Below, one piece after another: positions 11,761-21,712 of a stretch of 64,000 bases of DNA. The notes under the pieces are model-generated. The model was not told the DNA's origin and ran no database searches. It worked only from the letters and a program-made list of their open reading frames with translations. Origin of the DNA: Rugalucina vietnamica (lineage: Eukaryota > Mollusca > Bivalvia > Lucinida > Lucinidae); the NCBI GenBank assembly GCA_964017185.1, contig OZ024869.1:62026761-62090760 (forward strand). Reading direction: 5' to 3'. The translations under genes and the position numbers were made by a program. Positions within the stretch are counted from its first letter, which is position 1. Each line of letters starts with the position of its first letter.

Positions 11761-11905
11761 TTTTATTTGCAGTATATTTTTGATTTAATATCACAAACGA
11801 TAATTAAATAATTAGATTATTGATGATAATTATGCATTTACCTATTGTGATTGTTTTCTTCGGAGTTTCAGTACAATGTTGCAGTTCGTTTTGCATGAAA
11901 CTGTT

Positions 11906-11975
11906 TGTTCCGTTTCGTTCCGTTGTTTATAACTGCCAGTGTGGATAACTATACTTTGCGGAACGAAACGGAACA
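11906..11975. repeat. 70-bp palindromic element, copy 6
   Basis: Perfect 17-bp arms; it stands alone at the inner edge of the right arm, mirroring copy 5 at 5587. Confidence 0.9.
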
Positions 11976-12175
11976 AGACGACTGCATAAAACCAGAACTA
12001 TTTTAGCACTAAAATGCCTTTCTAGCTGGATGTATGAATAGCGCAATACTCATAGCATTAGCTTTTTTTTATTTGTATCCAATCGAAACGCATTTTGAAA
12101 CAAATCGAGCCCACATAAAATGCTTAACTAAATACGTTTAATTTAGTAAACTTAAAATGTCTCCTTATCATATAT

Positions 12176-12381
12176 GTGCCGCGACGCAAGAAAACCGGTC
12201 TTCGGGGTTTCCGACCAGGTTCGACACTAACCGGCATGTACAGTCTCGAAGAAGGCTATATATAGAAGCTTAAAATTTCTGATTTAGGAAGAAGAGGAAA
12301 TTTACTATCCGTGTAGCGAAAACAAAGGCGCTGATCAGCTGTGCAGTGTAATAATCTCGTTTTCTTACGACGCGGCTCAAA
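12176..12381 (-). mobile_element. GAGCCGC palindromic MITE, copy 1 (internally deleted)
   Basis: Starts GTGCCGCGACGCAAGAAAACC and ends ACGACGCGGCTCA. The order is reversed relative to 15911: the CTTCGGGGTTTCCGACCAGG half is retained, but the central palindrome is truncated after GCGCTGATCAGCTGTGCAGT. Confidence 0.75.
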
Positions 12382-12465
12382 TAATCATATATTACCGAAC
12401 GCGCACGACACGCATAGTTTCCAGAATATCTCAATTTTGCATAAGAATTTTGTTTACAAAACTGG

Positions 12466-12690
12466 TGGCCTCACGGCCGAGTGGTTAAGAGCGGCTGATG
12501 TCATTAAAGCTCTTGATCATTCGATCACCTCACTGCTGTGTCTGGTGTGGGACAAGCCAGTTCTGCTAATGGGTTTAACAGGCGGTGGTTTTCATGGGGT
12601 TTCCCGTTTTCGCCACACCTACTTAGTTGGCACGTCCCATACGAGCTGCAATAATCTTGAAAAGGACGTAAACCTGAAAAAATATGTGTA
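12466..12690 (+). mobile_element. tRNA-headed SINE, copy 4
   Basis: Begins GGCCTCACGGCCGAGTGGTT (class II tRNA A-box region) and ends TAATCTTGAAAAGGACGTAA. The B-box interval of the 13.47-kb copy is missing, deleted between CTGGTGTGGG and ACAAGCCAG. It is followed after a short CTCGGGTGTTACC segment by palindrome copy 7. Confidence 0.75.
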
Positions 12691-12769
12691 AGTTCTCGGG
12701 TGTTACCTATGTTTGTTCTGCTGGACTCCAACAGATTGTTTGAGTAGCAGTTTTCGTGTTGCAAAAGTT

Positions 12770-12839
12770 TGTTCCGTTTCGTTCCGTTGTTTATAACTAC
12801 CAGTGTGGATAACTATACTTTGCGGAACGAAATGGAACA
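12770..12839. repeat. 70-bp palindromic element, copy 7
   Basis: One arm has a single change (CGAAATGGAACA). Confidence 0.9.
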
Positions 12840-12999
12840 AGTCCCCATTATGTAAAAACGTAAATCATAGGAATGTTTTAACTTTTCTTATGCCACGATA
12901 CCAACCAAGGACAAACTTTCTGCACGGACAAAAACATAATTCCTATTGTTTGTTCACTTCGCCTTAATTATCTGTACGTACACATTAATTATCAAAATA

Positions 13000-13000
<1 letters not shown>

Positions 13001-13037
<37 letters not shown>

Positions 13038-13050
13038 TAATGATAATAAT
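13001..13050. repeat. (AAT)n microsatellite
   Basis: About 16 AAT units with two interruptions; counterpart of the TTA run at 4019. Confidence 0.95.
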
Positions 13051-13122
13051 AAATCAAACTATTGTGGTTATTTTCTCCGGAGCTCGAAAATAGTCTTGAA
13101 GTTCGTTTTACTACAAAATGTT

Positions 13123-13192
13123 TGTTCCGTTTCGTTCCGTTGTTTATAAATACCAGTGTGGATAACTATACTTTGCGGAACGAAACGGAACA
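13123..13192. repeat. 70-bp palindromic element, copy 8
   Basis: Intact arms; the flanks match those of the copy at 4857 on the other strand. Confidence 0.9.
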
Positions 13193-13285
13193 AAGCACCA
13201 TTACACTAAGACGTCTTCTCTATACACTATTTTATCGTAACAAACCGTACATTTAAGACAATACGTGCATAAAATACGTATGTTC

Positions 13286-13451
13286 CAGCATTCCCATTTA
13301 CCCTCTGAAGAGGGGTTTTACCCCTAAAATTGCCATGTACCCTCAAAATTGAACATGCTGTCTATATGCTGCTACACATTAGGGGTACAAAATGAGGAAA
13401 AAAGAGCTTATGTACATGTACCCTCGATTTCAAAAGTCAGTGGGAACCCTG
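13286..13451. mobile_element. 166-bp MITE with 5-bp target duplication
   Basis: Ends are CAGCATTCCCA and TGGGAACCCTG, giving an inverted repeat of the form CAGnnTTCCCA. Flanking TGTTC is present on both sides (13281-13285, 13452-13456). The left arm at about 4690-4705 has the uninterrupted sequence (complement of GTTTGTTCAATTC), so the insertion is directly visible. CAG-starting ends recall hAT-type elements, though hAT normally duplicates 8 bp. Confidence 0.7.
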
Positions 13452-13465
13452 TGTTCAATTTCTCA

Positions 13466-13672
13466 GAATGCATTCTTTCTTCATCTCACCGCTGTGTCTG
13501 GTGTGGGTTCGAGCCCCGCACTCGCCAAATGTGAGACAAGCCAAGTTCTGCTTGCGTGTGTGTTGGCATGTGTTTTTTCTCGGGATACTCCAGTTATCGC
13601 CCCACCTTCTGATTGGCCCGTCTCATAAGAACAGAAATAATCTTGAAAAGGACGTAAGTCTAAAAATATCTC
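13466..13672 (+). mobile_element. tRNA-headed SINE, copy 5 (head truncated)
   Basis: Starts at the fusion CATTCTTTCTTCATCTCACC, then the B-box GGGTTCGAGCCCCGC, GAGACAAGCCAAGTTCTG and the standard body, ending TAATCTTGAAAAGGACGTAA. Same truncation as the 4478 copy. Confidence 0.75.
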
Positions 13673-13754
13673 TAAGTTCTCGGGTGTTACCTAGGTTTCT
13701 TCTGCTGGACTGCAACCGATTGTTTGAGTAGTACGTTTTCGTGTTGCAAAAGTT

Positions 13755-13828
13755 TGTTCCGTTTCGTTCCGTTGTTTATAACTACCAGTGTGGATAACTA
13801 TCATGACTTTGCGGAACGAAACGGAACA
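13755..13828. repeat. 70-bp palindromic element, copy 9 (4-bp insertion)
   Basis: Arms are intact but the centre reads ATAACTATCATGACTTTGCGG, four bases longer than the others. Confidence 0.9.
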
Positions 13829-14185
13829 AGTCCCAATTATGTAAAAACGTAAATCATAGGAATCTTTTAACTTTTCTTATGCCATGATACCACACAAGGA
13901 CAAAGTTTCTGCACGGACAAACATAATTCCTATTGAATTCGAAGTTACATTTTTGTTCACTTAAATTATAGAAATATTTGAACTTTTTTATGCCATGATA
14001 CCACCCAAGGACAAAGGTTCTGCACGGACAAAAACAAATTTCCTTTTAAACTATTTTGTTCACTTCGCCATAATTATCAGTACAAATTAATAATCAAAAT
14101 GAATAATAATAATAAATCAAACTATTGCGGTTATTTTCTCCGGAGCTCGAATATAGTCTTGAAGTTCGTTTTACCAGAAAATGTT

Positions 14186-14255
14186 TGTTCCGTTTCGTTC
14201 CGTTGTTTATAAATACCAGTGTGGATAACTATACTTTGCGGAACGAAACGGAACA
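14186..14255. repeat. 70-bp palindromic element, copy 10
   Basis: Intact arms and centre; outermost copy of the right arm. Confidence 0.9.
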
Positions 14256-14370
14256 AAGCACCATTACATAAAACAAAAACCATTCTAAGACTAAGACGTC
14301 TTCTCTATACATGTATACATTATTCGATGTATGAACAGCACAACGCTCATGGTTTGTCGGGATAGCCTTC

Positions 14371-15093
14371 AATTTTTTTATAGCCTCAACCCTTCAATGT
14401 ACTATTCTATAGCTATAACTAATGTGGAAAAGGCCCATATAGATATCCATCCGAGAAAAAAGAAGTCCGATTTTAAAAGATTGTTTATTCGTCAATATGA
14501 TTATTTAAGGATGTAAAGCTGTAGACATACAAAAAGTAAATCGATTGTTTTATCAACTGGGACACTTAAAAGTTTGAAAATTACTAACGTTTCAAATTAA
14601 AAAGAATGCTTAGAGGCCATGGGTAGTGATTCGGTCGGCGGTCATCAGTCTGCGGTCTTTGCAAGCCTTAGGCATATTCGTCCCCAATTATTTCGATACA
14701 AATAATTATTTCGGTTTCTAATATATAAACGACATGCTTAAGACATGATTTTTATCATTGATTATGCCTGTAGTGCCTGTCTGTTCTTCATAATAATAAT
14801 AGTTCATCGCGGTTTGTATTTAGCGCTACACTGCCGTGGTCACTTCAATAGTTTTTTTTATGATAACCTCGAAGGTACGAATGAAGCCGAGATAGCCTGA
14901 TTCTCTTTCTCTTTCTAGTAATCAAATGGTTCGGTATCAATTAAGCATGGCACTGGTTCCTATTCCGAATATATTTACATATAACATAAACCCGATAACG
15001 GGAAACCAGCCGATAATGGCAACTATTTTTAGATTATTATTTATAGACCATAAATGTCAATAATAACATGAGTAATGCCGATACAAGTCTGTC
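14371..15093. other. No gene seen
   Basis: AT-rich sequence with no long open frame, no convincing splice pairs and no repeat shared with the rest of the window. Confidence 0.5.
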
Positions 15094-15190
15094 GGCCCCA
15101 TTAGCTCAGTGTGTTAAGCATCGGTCTTCTAATCAGACAGGTTCGAATCTCGCCGCTTATATATTTTTTTTTTTTTTTTTTTTTTTTTTG
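15094..15190 (+). tRNA. tRNA-like relic followed by a long T run
   Basis: A-box-like TTAGCTCAGTG (15101-15111) and B-box-like GGTTCGAATCT (15140-15150) stand at tRNA spacing; CTTCTAA could be an Arg(UCU) anticodon loop. D, T and acceptor stems pair poorly. About 29 T follow, which would stop RNA polymerase III. A tRNA pseudogene or SINE head is more likely than a functional tRNA. Confidence 0.45.
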
Positions 15191-15201
15191 TTATCATAAT
15201 A

Positions 15202-15785
15202 AAGGACTAGGGCATTTAACGCCTGATTTTGGCCTCAGATTTTGCTAAAAAATAAATTTTGGAATTTAGGTGAGAAAACTATTCCTTAAAATAGCCATAT
15301 GTCTCCTCTATTAAAAACAAGAATAAGTACTTCATTTATCCTACAAGCGTTGCCCTGGCAACGCCTAGAAGAACCATAGATAGAGCAAATTCTACACTTT
15401 TGGGTCTATTTTTGACCATTTCTGAATATATTTTTAATTTTTAAATGCCAGCCCACACGACGAACAAAATGATACTTAGCATACAATATCTCTGGATGAT
15501 ACTTCATAATCATTTCATAAAAAGAAATTGTTCGTAGCTTGGGTCGGTAGTTGAAAATGATGTTGAATGGTGAAAAATAGACCCAAAATTGCAAAAAGTG
15601 GTATTTCTATGCTTTTCGGAGCGTTGCCATGGCAACATGTGTAATTTGAATGTAATAGTTCTGCTAGATTTTATAAGCCGGGACCTATACCTGCTATTTG
15701 CAATACTTTTCTCCTTAAAATTCCAAAATTCAAATTTTTACCAATACATGAGGCCGAAATCAGGCCTTAAATTCCCTAGGCCTTT
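15202..15785 (+). mobile_element. 584-bp MITE with RFX X-box palindromes, copy 1
   Basis: The two ends are imperfect inverted repeats of about 90 bp (GGACTAGGGCATTTAACGCC against the complement of GGCCTTAAATTCCCTAGGCC). A second copy in reverse orientation is at 19099. Two X-box-like palindromes lie symmetrically inside: GTTGCCCTGGCAAC at 15349-15362 and GTTGCCATGGCAAC at 15623-15636. No transposase frame. Confidence 0.8.
15623..15636. promoter_or_regulatory. RFX X-box consensus palindrome
   Basis: GTTGCCATGGCAAC matches the symmetric RFX binding site. It is carried by the MITE, and no nearby gene start was identified, so regulation is only a possibility. Confidence 0.45.
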
Positions 15786-15910
15786 CTTTTCTTTCTTCAT
15801 TCGTTTTTATTCACTCTTTTTATGGAGTCTATTCAGCAGTACGCTGAAAAAAGTTGTTCAGTACTGGCGATAACTGGTAGGCCCAGACAGATGAATGTTG
15901 CATTATCAAA

Positions 15911-16146
15911 TGGGCCGCGTCACAAGAAAGCGGATTTTTGCCTATGCGAAAACAAAGGCGCAGATCAGCTTCGCAGTAACTGCGAAGCTGATCAGCGCCT
16001 TTGTTTTCGCTACACGGATAGTATACTTTCTCTTCTTATTAAATCCGAAATTTCAAGCTTCTATGCTGCTTCTGGGACTGTACATGTCGGTTTGGGTCAG
16101 ACTGGTCGGAAACCCCGAAGACCGGTTTTCTCGCGTCGCGGCTCAA
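15911..16146 (+). mobile_element. GAGCCGC palindromic MITE, copy 2 (best preserved)
   Basis: Ends GGGCCGCGTCACAAGAAAG and TTTTCTCGCGTCGCGGCTC are inverted repeats. The centre (15946-16010) is a 65-bp palindrome with GCGAAAACAAAGGCG outermost and GATCAGCTTCGCAGT innermost; only one internal A-A mismatch and a single central base interrupt it. No coding. Confidence 0.85.
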
Positions 16147-16259
16147 ATATTGAATTTTGAAATGATGTATAACCGTATCTTCAATGGCAAAAAAGATAAA
16201 TGTATTACATAGGTGTAAATTATGTAAAGTGTATGTTGAGATATCTGATGATTTTCACA

Positions 16260-17190
16260 AGTGATTGATATCAGCCGATATTTTAATTGTAAATTTCTGA
16301 TAACTTCTGACGTTTCCATTCACTTGACGTCATTAAAAAGTGTTTCACGTCAGAAATTCTAACGCCTTTAACTCAGTTATTTAGGAAATAACAAAGTATT
16401 GGTGTTCATGTTCTTAATTTTTTTATTTAGAACGTAAGGAAGAGTGTACCAAAAATATTTGTGTTTTCAATATTTTTTTTTTGTTTTGCATTTTCACCGC
16501 CTGCCTCTTCAATGGGAAAATGTACAAAATCAACACACTCGATTAAATATATTTGGTATTCAATTAAAAAAAGTAAAATATCCTCTAAGTATATACCCAT
16601 ACCCATACATACACGTCAATCTTGAAAAGTCAGTCGCACATTAACGTACAAGACAAACGCGACCCTGACGTATGAAAAAAATCTCAACACGCTGAATACT
16701 GAAGAAAATTTGCTTCTTAAACTTTATTTACCTATAGTATAGGACTTACGGCTTATCAATTACTAGAATCTAGTAAAACCACAACATGGAAGTATGGAGA
16801 AATCTCCGACCACTTTTGCAACCTCTTGGCGTGATTTGTTTGTTTGAATTGATGCTTTACCTCCCTGTCAACAGCTAAGGTCATGTTGGGATGTTGCCTC
16901 CATTTTACAGGACTTTTACCCAAAATGAGGATGTCATCACATCCAACAAGTGCTTGAAATATAAGTATCCAACTAAGACCCAAAAGGCTTATACGTATGG
17001 ATGGTTTGACTTGAAATGTTTCCTCGGCAGGCTCAGACAAGCGCGGTTAACCAGTAATCAGACGGTCAGTCAGCAGTGTATTTAGCTTTACCTGGAGGCA
17101 CAAGTAGCCTATATCTATTTCTTTAGGCCCCAATGGGAGGGGGGCCCATAGTCTCTATGGTGTAATTAGCAGTCACAAATGATTAGCGTG
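16260..17190. other. No gene seen; short dispersed motif
   Basis: CAACAGCTAAGGT near 16871 and GGATGTTGCCTCCAT near 16889 recur (42651, 2100), indicating a decayed dispersed repeat. Open frames here are not bounded by convincing splice sites. Confidence 0.4.
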
Positions 17191-17204
17191 TGTCTAAGGT
17201 GTGT

Positions 17205-17430
17205 ACAGGTCGTATAATAATCTCAGCATGCTGAAAATTTTGGATTGCATGTACTTTTGTACAGTTATGTTAAGCACACAATACAGTATAGGCTCGTATC
17301 AAACGTTTAATGTAACGCGTGTTGAACTTATTCGTACAAGACACATACCCGAGACACGTCGAGCTTTAAGCATGCTGCATGCTTAAAATACTTTAACGTA
17401 CACCAAGCGTCCAGAACGCACATGTACGAG
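17205..17430. repeat. CpG-phased repeat block, copy 2 (decayed)
   Basis: CpG at 17397, 17408, 17417 and 17427 keeps the 9-11 bp spacing of the 6.2-kb block, and AGCATGCTGCATGCTTAAAA corresponds to the AT spacer there. Many phased positions are now TG or CA, as expected from CpG decay. Confidence 0.5.
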
Positions 17431-18172
17431 GTTTGTGGACACCTTGGCTAGCAGGAAAAGTAGTGATGTTGTTTAAGTTTTTTTTTTGTTTTTGTATAAA
17501 TATAAGCAGCAATATCTTATGAGCATATTTGAGGAATATGTTTCAATCTGAAGTATCAACACGTTAAATATGACATATTTTCTACTTAAGCGTACGTAGG
17601 GCCACACGGGACAGGTGCCAAAACGTCAACAAAATGTGACGATTTTCATATTGTGTTTTTTGAACTTTTTTCCCTGTCAAACGGCACTTAAATATGTTAT
17701 AACATTAAAATATTTCGTCCTAAAACCATATAACACTGACTTCAGTTTCAGAAAGATTCCGACTTGGCGGCAGTGTAGTTTGATTTATGTGAAAAAAAAA
17801 TCAGAAGCAGACCGAAAAATCTGTTTGAAATAATGGCGTAATTTGACGTCGGAGAACAGCCGACGCCGATTGTATGTTTCGTTAAGGAAATCACCCACAG
17901 ATACGATGAAAATGTTACAAACAACAGAAACGTCATCGGTCTGTCAGTTACTATTTAGTTCACAGTAGTTGTGGCACAGTCGATTTTCAGCTGCTCAGAA
18001 GTCCACCTATGATGATAAACGGAAGATCACCTGTCTGGCATGCTCGCCGCAAGAAATTGTTACACATGTCCAACAGGTGGACGAACAATTTTACGAGAAT
18101 TGGTACGGCGTAACTGCATTTGACAGCTGGATACACAGACATAAAAATGTTGATAGCCAAGGATCTTTTGTT

Positions 18173-18197
18173 TAAAAAAAAAAAAAAAAAAAAAAAA
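18173..18197. repeat. Poly(A) run
   Basis: About 25 A follow directly on a short open frame (17969-18175). No AATAAA precedes it, so a retroposed 3' end is possible but unproven. A second run of about 26 A is at 18554-18579. Confidence 0.9.
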
Positions 18198-18769
18198 CAC
18201 CCTGAAACAAATGTATAACGCGCTGGCGGCTTAAAATGTCAAGTAACGTCATATAGAGACGTTGACCTTTGTCCCGCACTCGGTTCGGAAGTGCAGGGAA
18301 AAGGCTGTAGATGACGTGTTTTTGTCAGATTTTAATAAAACTTCTTGTATATTTGCTAATAAAATACTTTTGCAAAAGCAAATATATTCATTTTTCTGTT
18401 GAAAATATAAATGGTGTACACGAGCTTTTCTGACAAACCACGTATGTATTAAACGCATTTGTTACGTGTCTCCGACGTGCTTCTGATGTTTGTTGAATCA
18501 AGGTATCTCTATGTCTATGGAAATACATTGGTTGAATTTGCGACATATTTTTCAAAAAAAAAAAAAAAAAAAAAAAAAATCACCCACGATCCAATAGTTT
18601 TGTCTCTATAAGATTTTTAATTTTTGCTTAACTGCTGCGTTCACAATTACGGGGCTGTTTTTGCCCCTGTCGCATTGTATATTTTTTCCGCTAGTTTCTC
18701 ACAACGTATCTGACGTGGCATTGCGTTTTACGGTGCGCGACGTCATATACTTGTTTACGGCGTTTTTAC

Positions 18770-18865
18770 GAATGCGCGAATCGATATATCAAATGCGCAG
18801 ATTTTTTTTACGAATGCGCGGAAAAAAGACTATCAAATGCGCGTTTAAATTGCGCGGAAATTAAT
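18770..18865. repeat. AATGCGCG-rich short repeat
   Basis: AAATGCGCG/GAATGCGCG occurs five times in under 100 bp. The complementary form (CGCGCATTTG, CGCGCAATTC) appears at 19862-19930, so the two clusters flank the MITE at 19099-19682 in inverted orientation. Confidence 0.5.
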
Positions 18866-18907
18866 TGCTTTTACAGGTATTTTAAGGTATACCCATGCTA
18901 CGTTTGC

Positions 18908-18943
18908 ATCTCGCTATCAAGACCAAAGTTATGATAGCGAGAT
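18908..18943. repeat. Perfect 12-bp hairpin
   Basis: ATCTCGCTATCA and TGATAGCGAGAT pair around a 12-base loop. No link to a gene is visible. Confidence 0.6.
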
Positions 18944-19098
18944 TCAACCACAGTTCTTCCGTTAGCCAGCGTTGAATTCAACGTCTGTTGCCCCCTACTC
19001 ACCAACGGGGAGGTGGAAGTCAGAGTACAACATCAATTCTATAACTATATAACTATAACCATTGCGTAACAAGCTTTTCTTTCTACTATTTGTGTCAG

Positions 19099-19682
19099 AA
19101 AGGCCTAGGGGATTTAAGGCCTGATTTCGGCCTCATGTGTTGATAAAAACTGAATTTTGGAATTTTGAGGAGAAACGTATTGCAAATAGCAGGTATATGT
19201 CCCTGCTTATATACTCTAGCACAACTATCACATTCAAATTACACATGTTGCCATGGCAACGCTCCAAAAACCATAGAAATATCCCTTTTTGCAATTTTGG
19301 GTCTATTTTTCACCATTCACCATTATTTTCAACTACCGGCCCACGCGACGAACAATTTCTTATTGTGAAATAATTATGAAGTATCATCCAGAGATATTGT
19401 ATGCTAAGTATAATTTTGTTCGGAGCGTGGGCTGGCACTTAAAAATTAAAAAATGTGTTCAGAAATGGTCAAAAACAGACCAAAAAGTGCAGAATGTGCT
19501 CTATCTATGGTTCTTCTGGGCGTTGCCATGGCAACGCTTGTAGGATAAATGAATCACTTGTTCTTGTTTTTAATAGAGGAGACATATGGCTGTTTTAAGG
19601 AATAGTTTTCTCACCTAAATTCCAAAATTTATTTTTTAGCAAAATCTGAGGCCAAAATCAGGCGTTAAATGCCCTAGTCCTT
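19099..19682 (-). mobile_element. 584-bp MITE with RFX X-box palindromes, copy 2
   Basis: Reverse-orientation copy of 15202-15785 along its whole length. Both X-boxes are perfect here: GTTGCCATGGCAAC at 19247-19260 and 19522-19535. The 4.5-kb insert with two inverted copies could itself fold. Confidence 0.8.
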
Positions 19683-20718
19683 TTAAAATCCATGATGGTT
19701 AAAACGATATTCTTGGATAAAATACAAGTTAAAACACTTTAAAAACGTCTAAAACCTATAAAAGCATGTTAAAATATGACTGACATAACGGTCGTATCTG
19801 TCCAAAGCCAGTGTGAATATAGGTTACCTGAGTGATTATCGGCTATTTACCCTAAAGGCCATACGCGCATTTGATACCTCGATTTCACGCGCAATTCAAA
19901 CAACGTCACGGTATGATTTTCGCGCAAATGATATACGGCCCTTGTTTACTATATCCCTGAAGAATCCAAGATGGAGAAACGTTGGATAAAGTGATAAATG
20001 TAATTAAAACTGGACTTAAGTTCGTGTTGGTGTTGTTTCATTTATTAACTATTCGACATATTTTTCCACACGCTCGGTGCGCGGTTTGTCTTATACGTTA
20101 TTGTCTTATACGTTATTGACTGCGATAGAAAATTGAGGCTATTGATATGACACTTGTGTCATATCTTTTCTTGTTTATCGAAACTAACAGTACATTTAAG
20201 ACATTAGAGAGGTTGAGAAAATGAACTTGTAACTTGTACGTGTACGTGTAGAACAGTTTTATCCCCAAACTTCGTCATTTATTACAAGTTCAAAATACTC
20301 GCTACACGTTGAGAATCAGTTAGGCTGTGAATGAAATAAATTTGCGACTTGTAAGTTTTCTTTATATGTTTCCATCGATAGGTCAGGTAGGTACAAGCAG
20401 AAACGAAGTTCGATGAAGCGTTGCCAAATCGTTTTGCACGTGCAGCCGAAGTATATCTGACCAAAGGCGAATCGACGTACAGTAAGTAAGTAAGTAAGTA
20501 AATCTTTTATTACAGTGACATATGCATACGTAAATGGTATTGTCCAAAAATATTCACCAGACGTTGACCTTTATGCATTGCATAAATTAAATCGCTATGA
20601 CGCTGTATAATAAATTATCGATATTATCGTATTTGATTCGTGCACCGTCGGTAAGACTCGATAAAGTACGGAAGAATGTGTACCCAGTATAGAAGCAGTT
20701 TGCAACATCGTGTATCGC

Positions 20719-20795
20719 AAGGACCATAGCTCAGTGGTAAGGACACTGGATTTGTAACATGGGGATCCCTGGTTCGAATCCCATAGAAGATGAAA
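20719..20795 (+). tRNA. tRNA-Thr(UGU)-like sequence, degenerate
   Basis: A box TAGCTCAGTGG at 20727-20737 and perfect B box GGTTCGAATCC at 20771-20781. The order CATAGCTCAG, CTGG, TTTGTAA, GGGGATC recalls tRNA-Thr with anticodon UGU. Acceptor and T stems do not pair well, so it is probably only an internal RNA polymerase III promoter or a relic. T-rich runs follow. Confidence 0.5.
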
Positions 20796-20954
20796 AATAT
20801 ATTTTCTTTTATTTTATTAAATATAATGCACATCACGTTTTTTCAAAATCAATCGTAAAATACACTGTATCAGAACATGATATTCTTGCTTTATTGAATT
20901 TTTCATGTGTCATATCGTGCAACATAAATGTTTTCATACAACCACATCGACAAT

Positions 20955-21182
20955 ATGTCGAAGCAGAAGTCAAACCATTTCTTATCTTCTCAAGCCAAAG
21001 AAACTATTTTCAACGTTTCTGACGCCTTCGAGAAAGAACAGACACCGGGCTCTGGGTCATTCTTGGACAGAACAGCAAAAGTTACGGGTGTGAGCCGCAG
21101 CATAGTGGATCGAGTTCGACGGGAGAAGAAGGAAACTGGCATATTGCTCAGTGTCTCCCAGGCAATAGATGAAATTAATTAG
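20955..21182 (+). pseudogene. Transposase N-terminal helix-turn-helix fragment
   Basis: The frame MSKQKSNHFLSSQAKETIF continues to a helix-turn-helix-like part, DRTAKVTGVSRSIVDRVRR (about residues 37-55), and stops after 75 codons. The layout (short N terminus, L-S-S-x-x-K-E-x-I motif, then T-G-V-S helix) matches the DNA-binding start of IS630/Tc1-like transposases found in invertebrates. The catalytic part is absent. Its place inside a TA-flanked inverted-repeat element supports the reading. Confidence 0.5.
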
Positions 21183-21311
21183 AGTATGAAATATATATAC
21201 ATGTATATATAAAAATAGAGAAAAAACATACACAAAACTGACGAAAAAACAAATTTTTAATACGACAGAGAATGAATAGGGTACATAAGAAATAATAATA
21301 AAAAATGCGAT

Positions 21312-21397
21312 CAATTGTGGGACTCGAACCGCTATCTGTAAAATGAAAAGTAATATCATCTTAATCTGTGTGCTCTACCACTTGAGCTATGCAGTCC
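21312..21397 (-). tRNA. tRNA-like sequence with long anticodon region
   Basis: Minus-strand A box TAGCTCAAGTGG (21378-21389) with a perfect GCTC/GAGC D stem, and B box GGTTCGAGTCC (21320-21330). The anticodon region is about 20 bases too long (contains ATTACTTTTCATTTTACAG), like an insertion or a degenerate intron. The T and acceptor stems pair poorly. Confidence 0.5.
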
Positions 21398-21712
21398 TGA
21401 TAAATTTCTTGGCATAGCAACCTTATATACCGATACATTTACCTTGCTAACATTCACGAAGAGTCACGATGATGTATGAGCAATCACGAGGCGTTCCGAA
21501 GATAAATTTAGAATTGCAACGAACTATAGTTATATGCTAATAGAGTTCATCCCAACACCAGGTGAATATTTTTGGACAATACATGTAATTATAATACAAA
21601 ATTTGCACCCGGCCCAATGGGCCCAAATGTCACTTTATCAACATACTGTACAAAATTAAATACGAAGTGTTATCAGAAGCCTTTCAAACAAATATATAGT
21701 CATGATATGATG

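Larger units (their letters stand above)
12700..14370 (-). repeat. Right inverted arm: modules of SINE fragment, palindrome and trinucleotide run
   Basis: The order and sequence of the left arm (3.2-5.0 kb) recur here on the opposite strand, including the AAGACTAAGACGTCTT stretch and the ATGAACAGCACAACGCTCAT stretch near 14330. Palindromes repeat at about 980-1065 bp. The intact 12466 SINE lies just outside the first module. Confidence 0.75.
20540..21579 (+). mobile_element. 1,040-bp Tc1/mariner-like (TA-target) element with tRNA-like subterminal sequences
   Basis: Ends TTGTCCAAAAATATTCACC and its exact complement are flanked by TA on both sides (20538-20539, 21580-21581), and weaker similarity extends inward to about 30 bp. 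Inside are an N-terminal transposase-like fragment (20955-21182) and two inward-facing tRNA-like sequences about 187 and 190 bp from the respective ends. No catalytic DDE/D domain remains. It is inserted in the 3' UTR of the LINE described at 20481-22320. Confidence 0.75.

Noticed and set aside
17969..18175. Protein-like plus-strand frame ending at a poly(A) run
   Set aside because: Composition looks protein-like, but no homologous family, no polyadenylation signal and no target duplication could be seen.
20719..20795. Functional tRNA-Thr gene
   Set aside because: A and B boxes are good but acceptor, anticodon and T stems do not pair, so a working tRNA is not supported.
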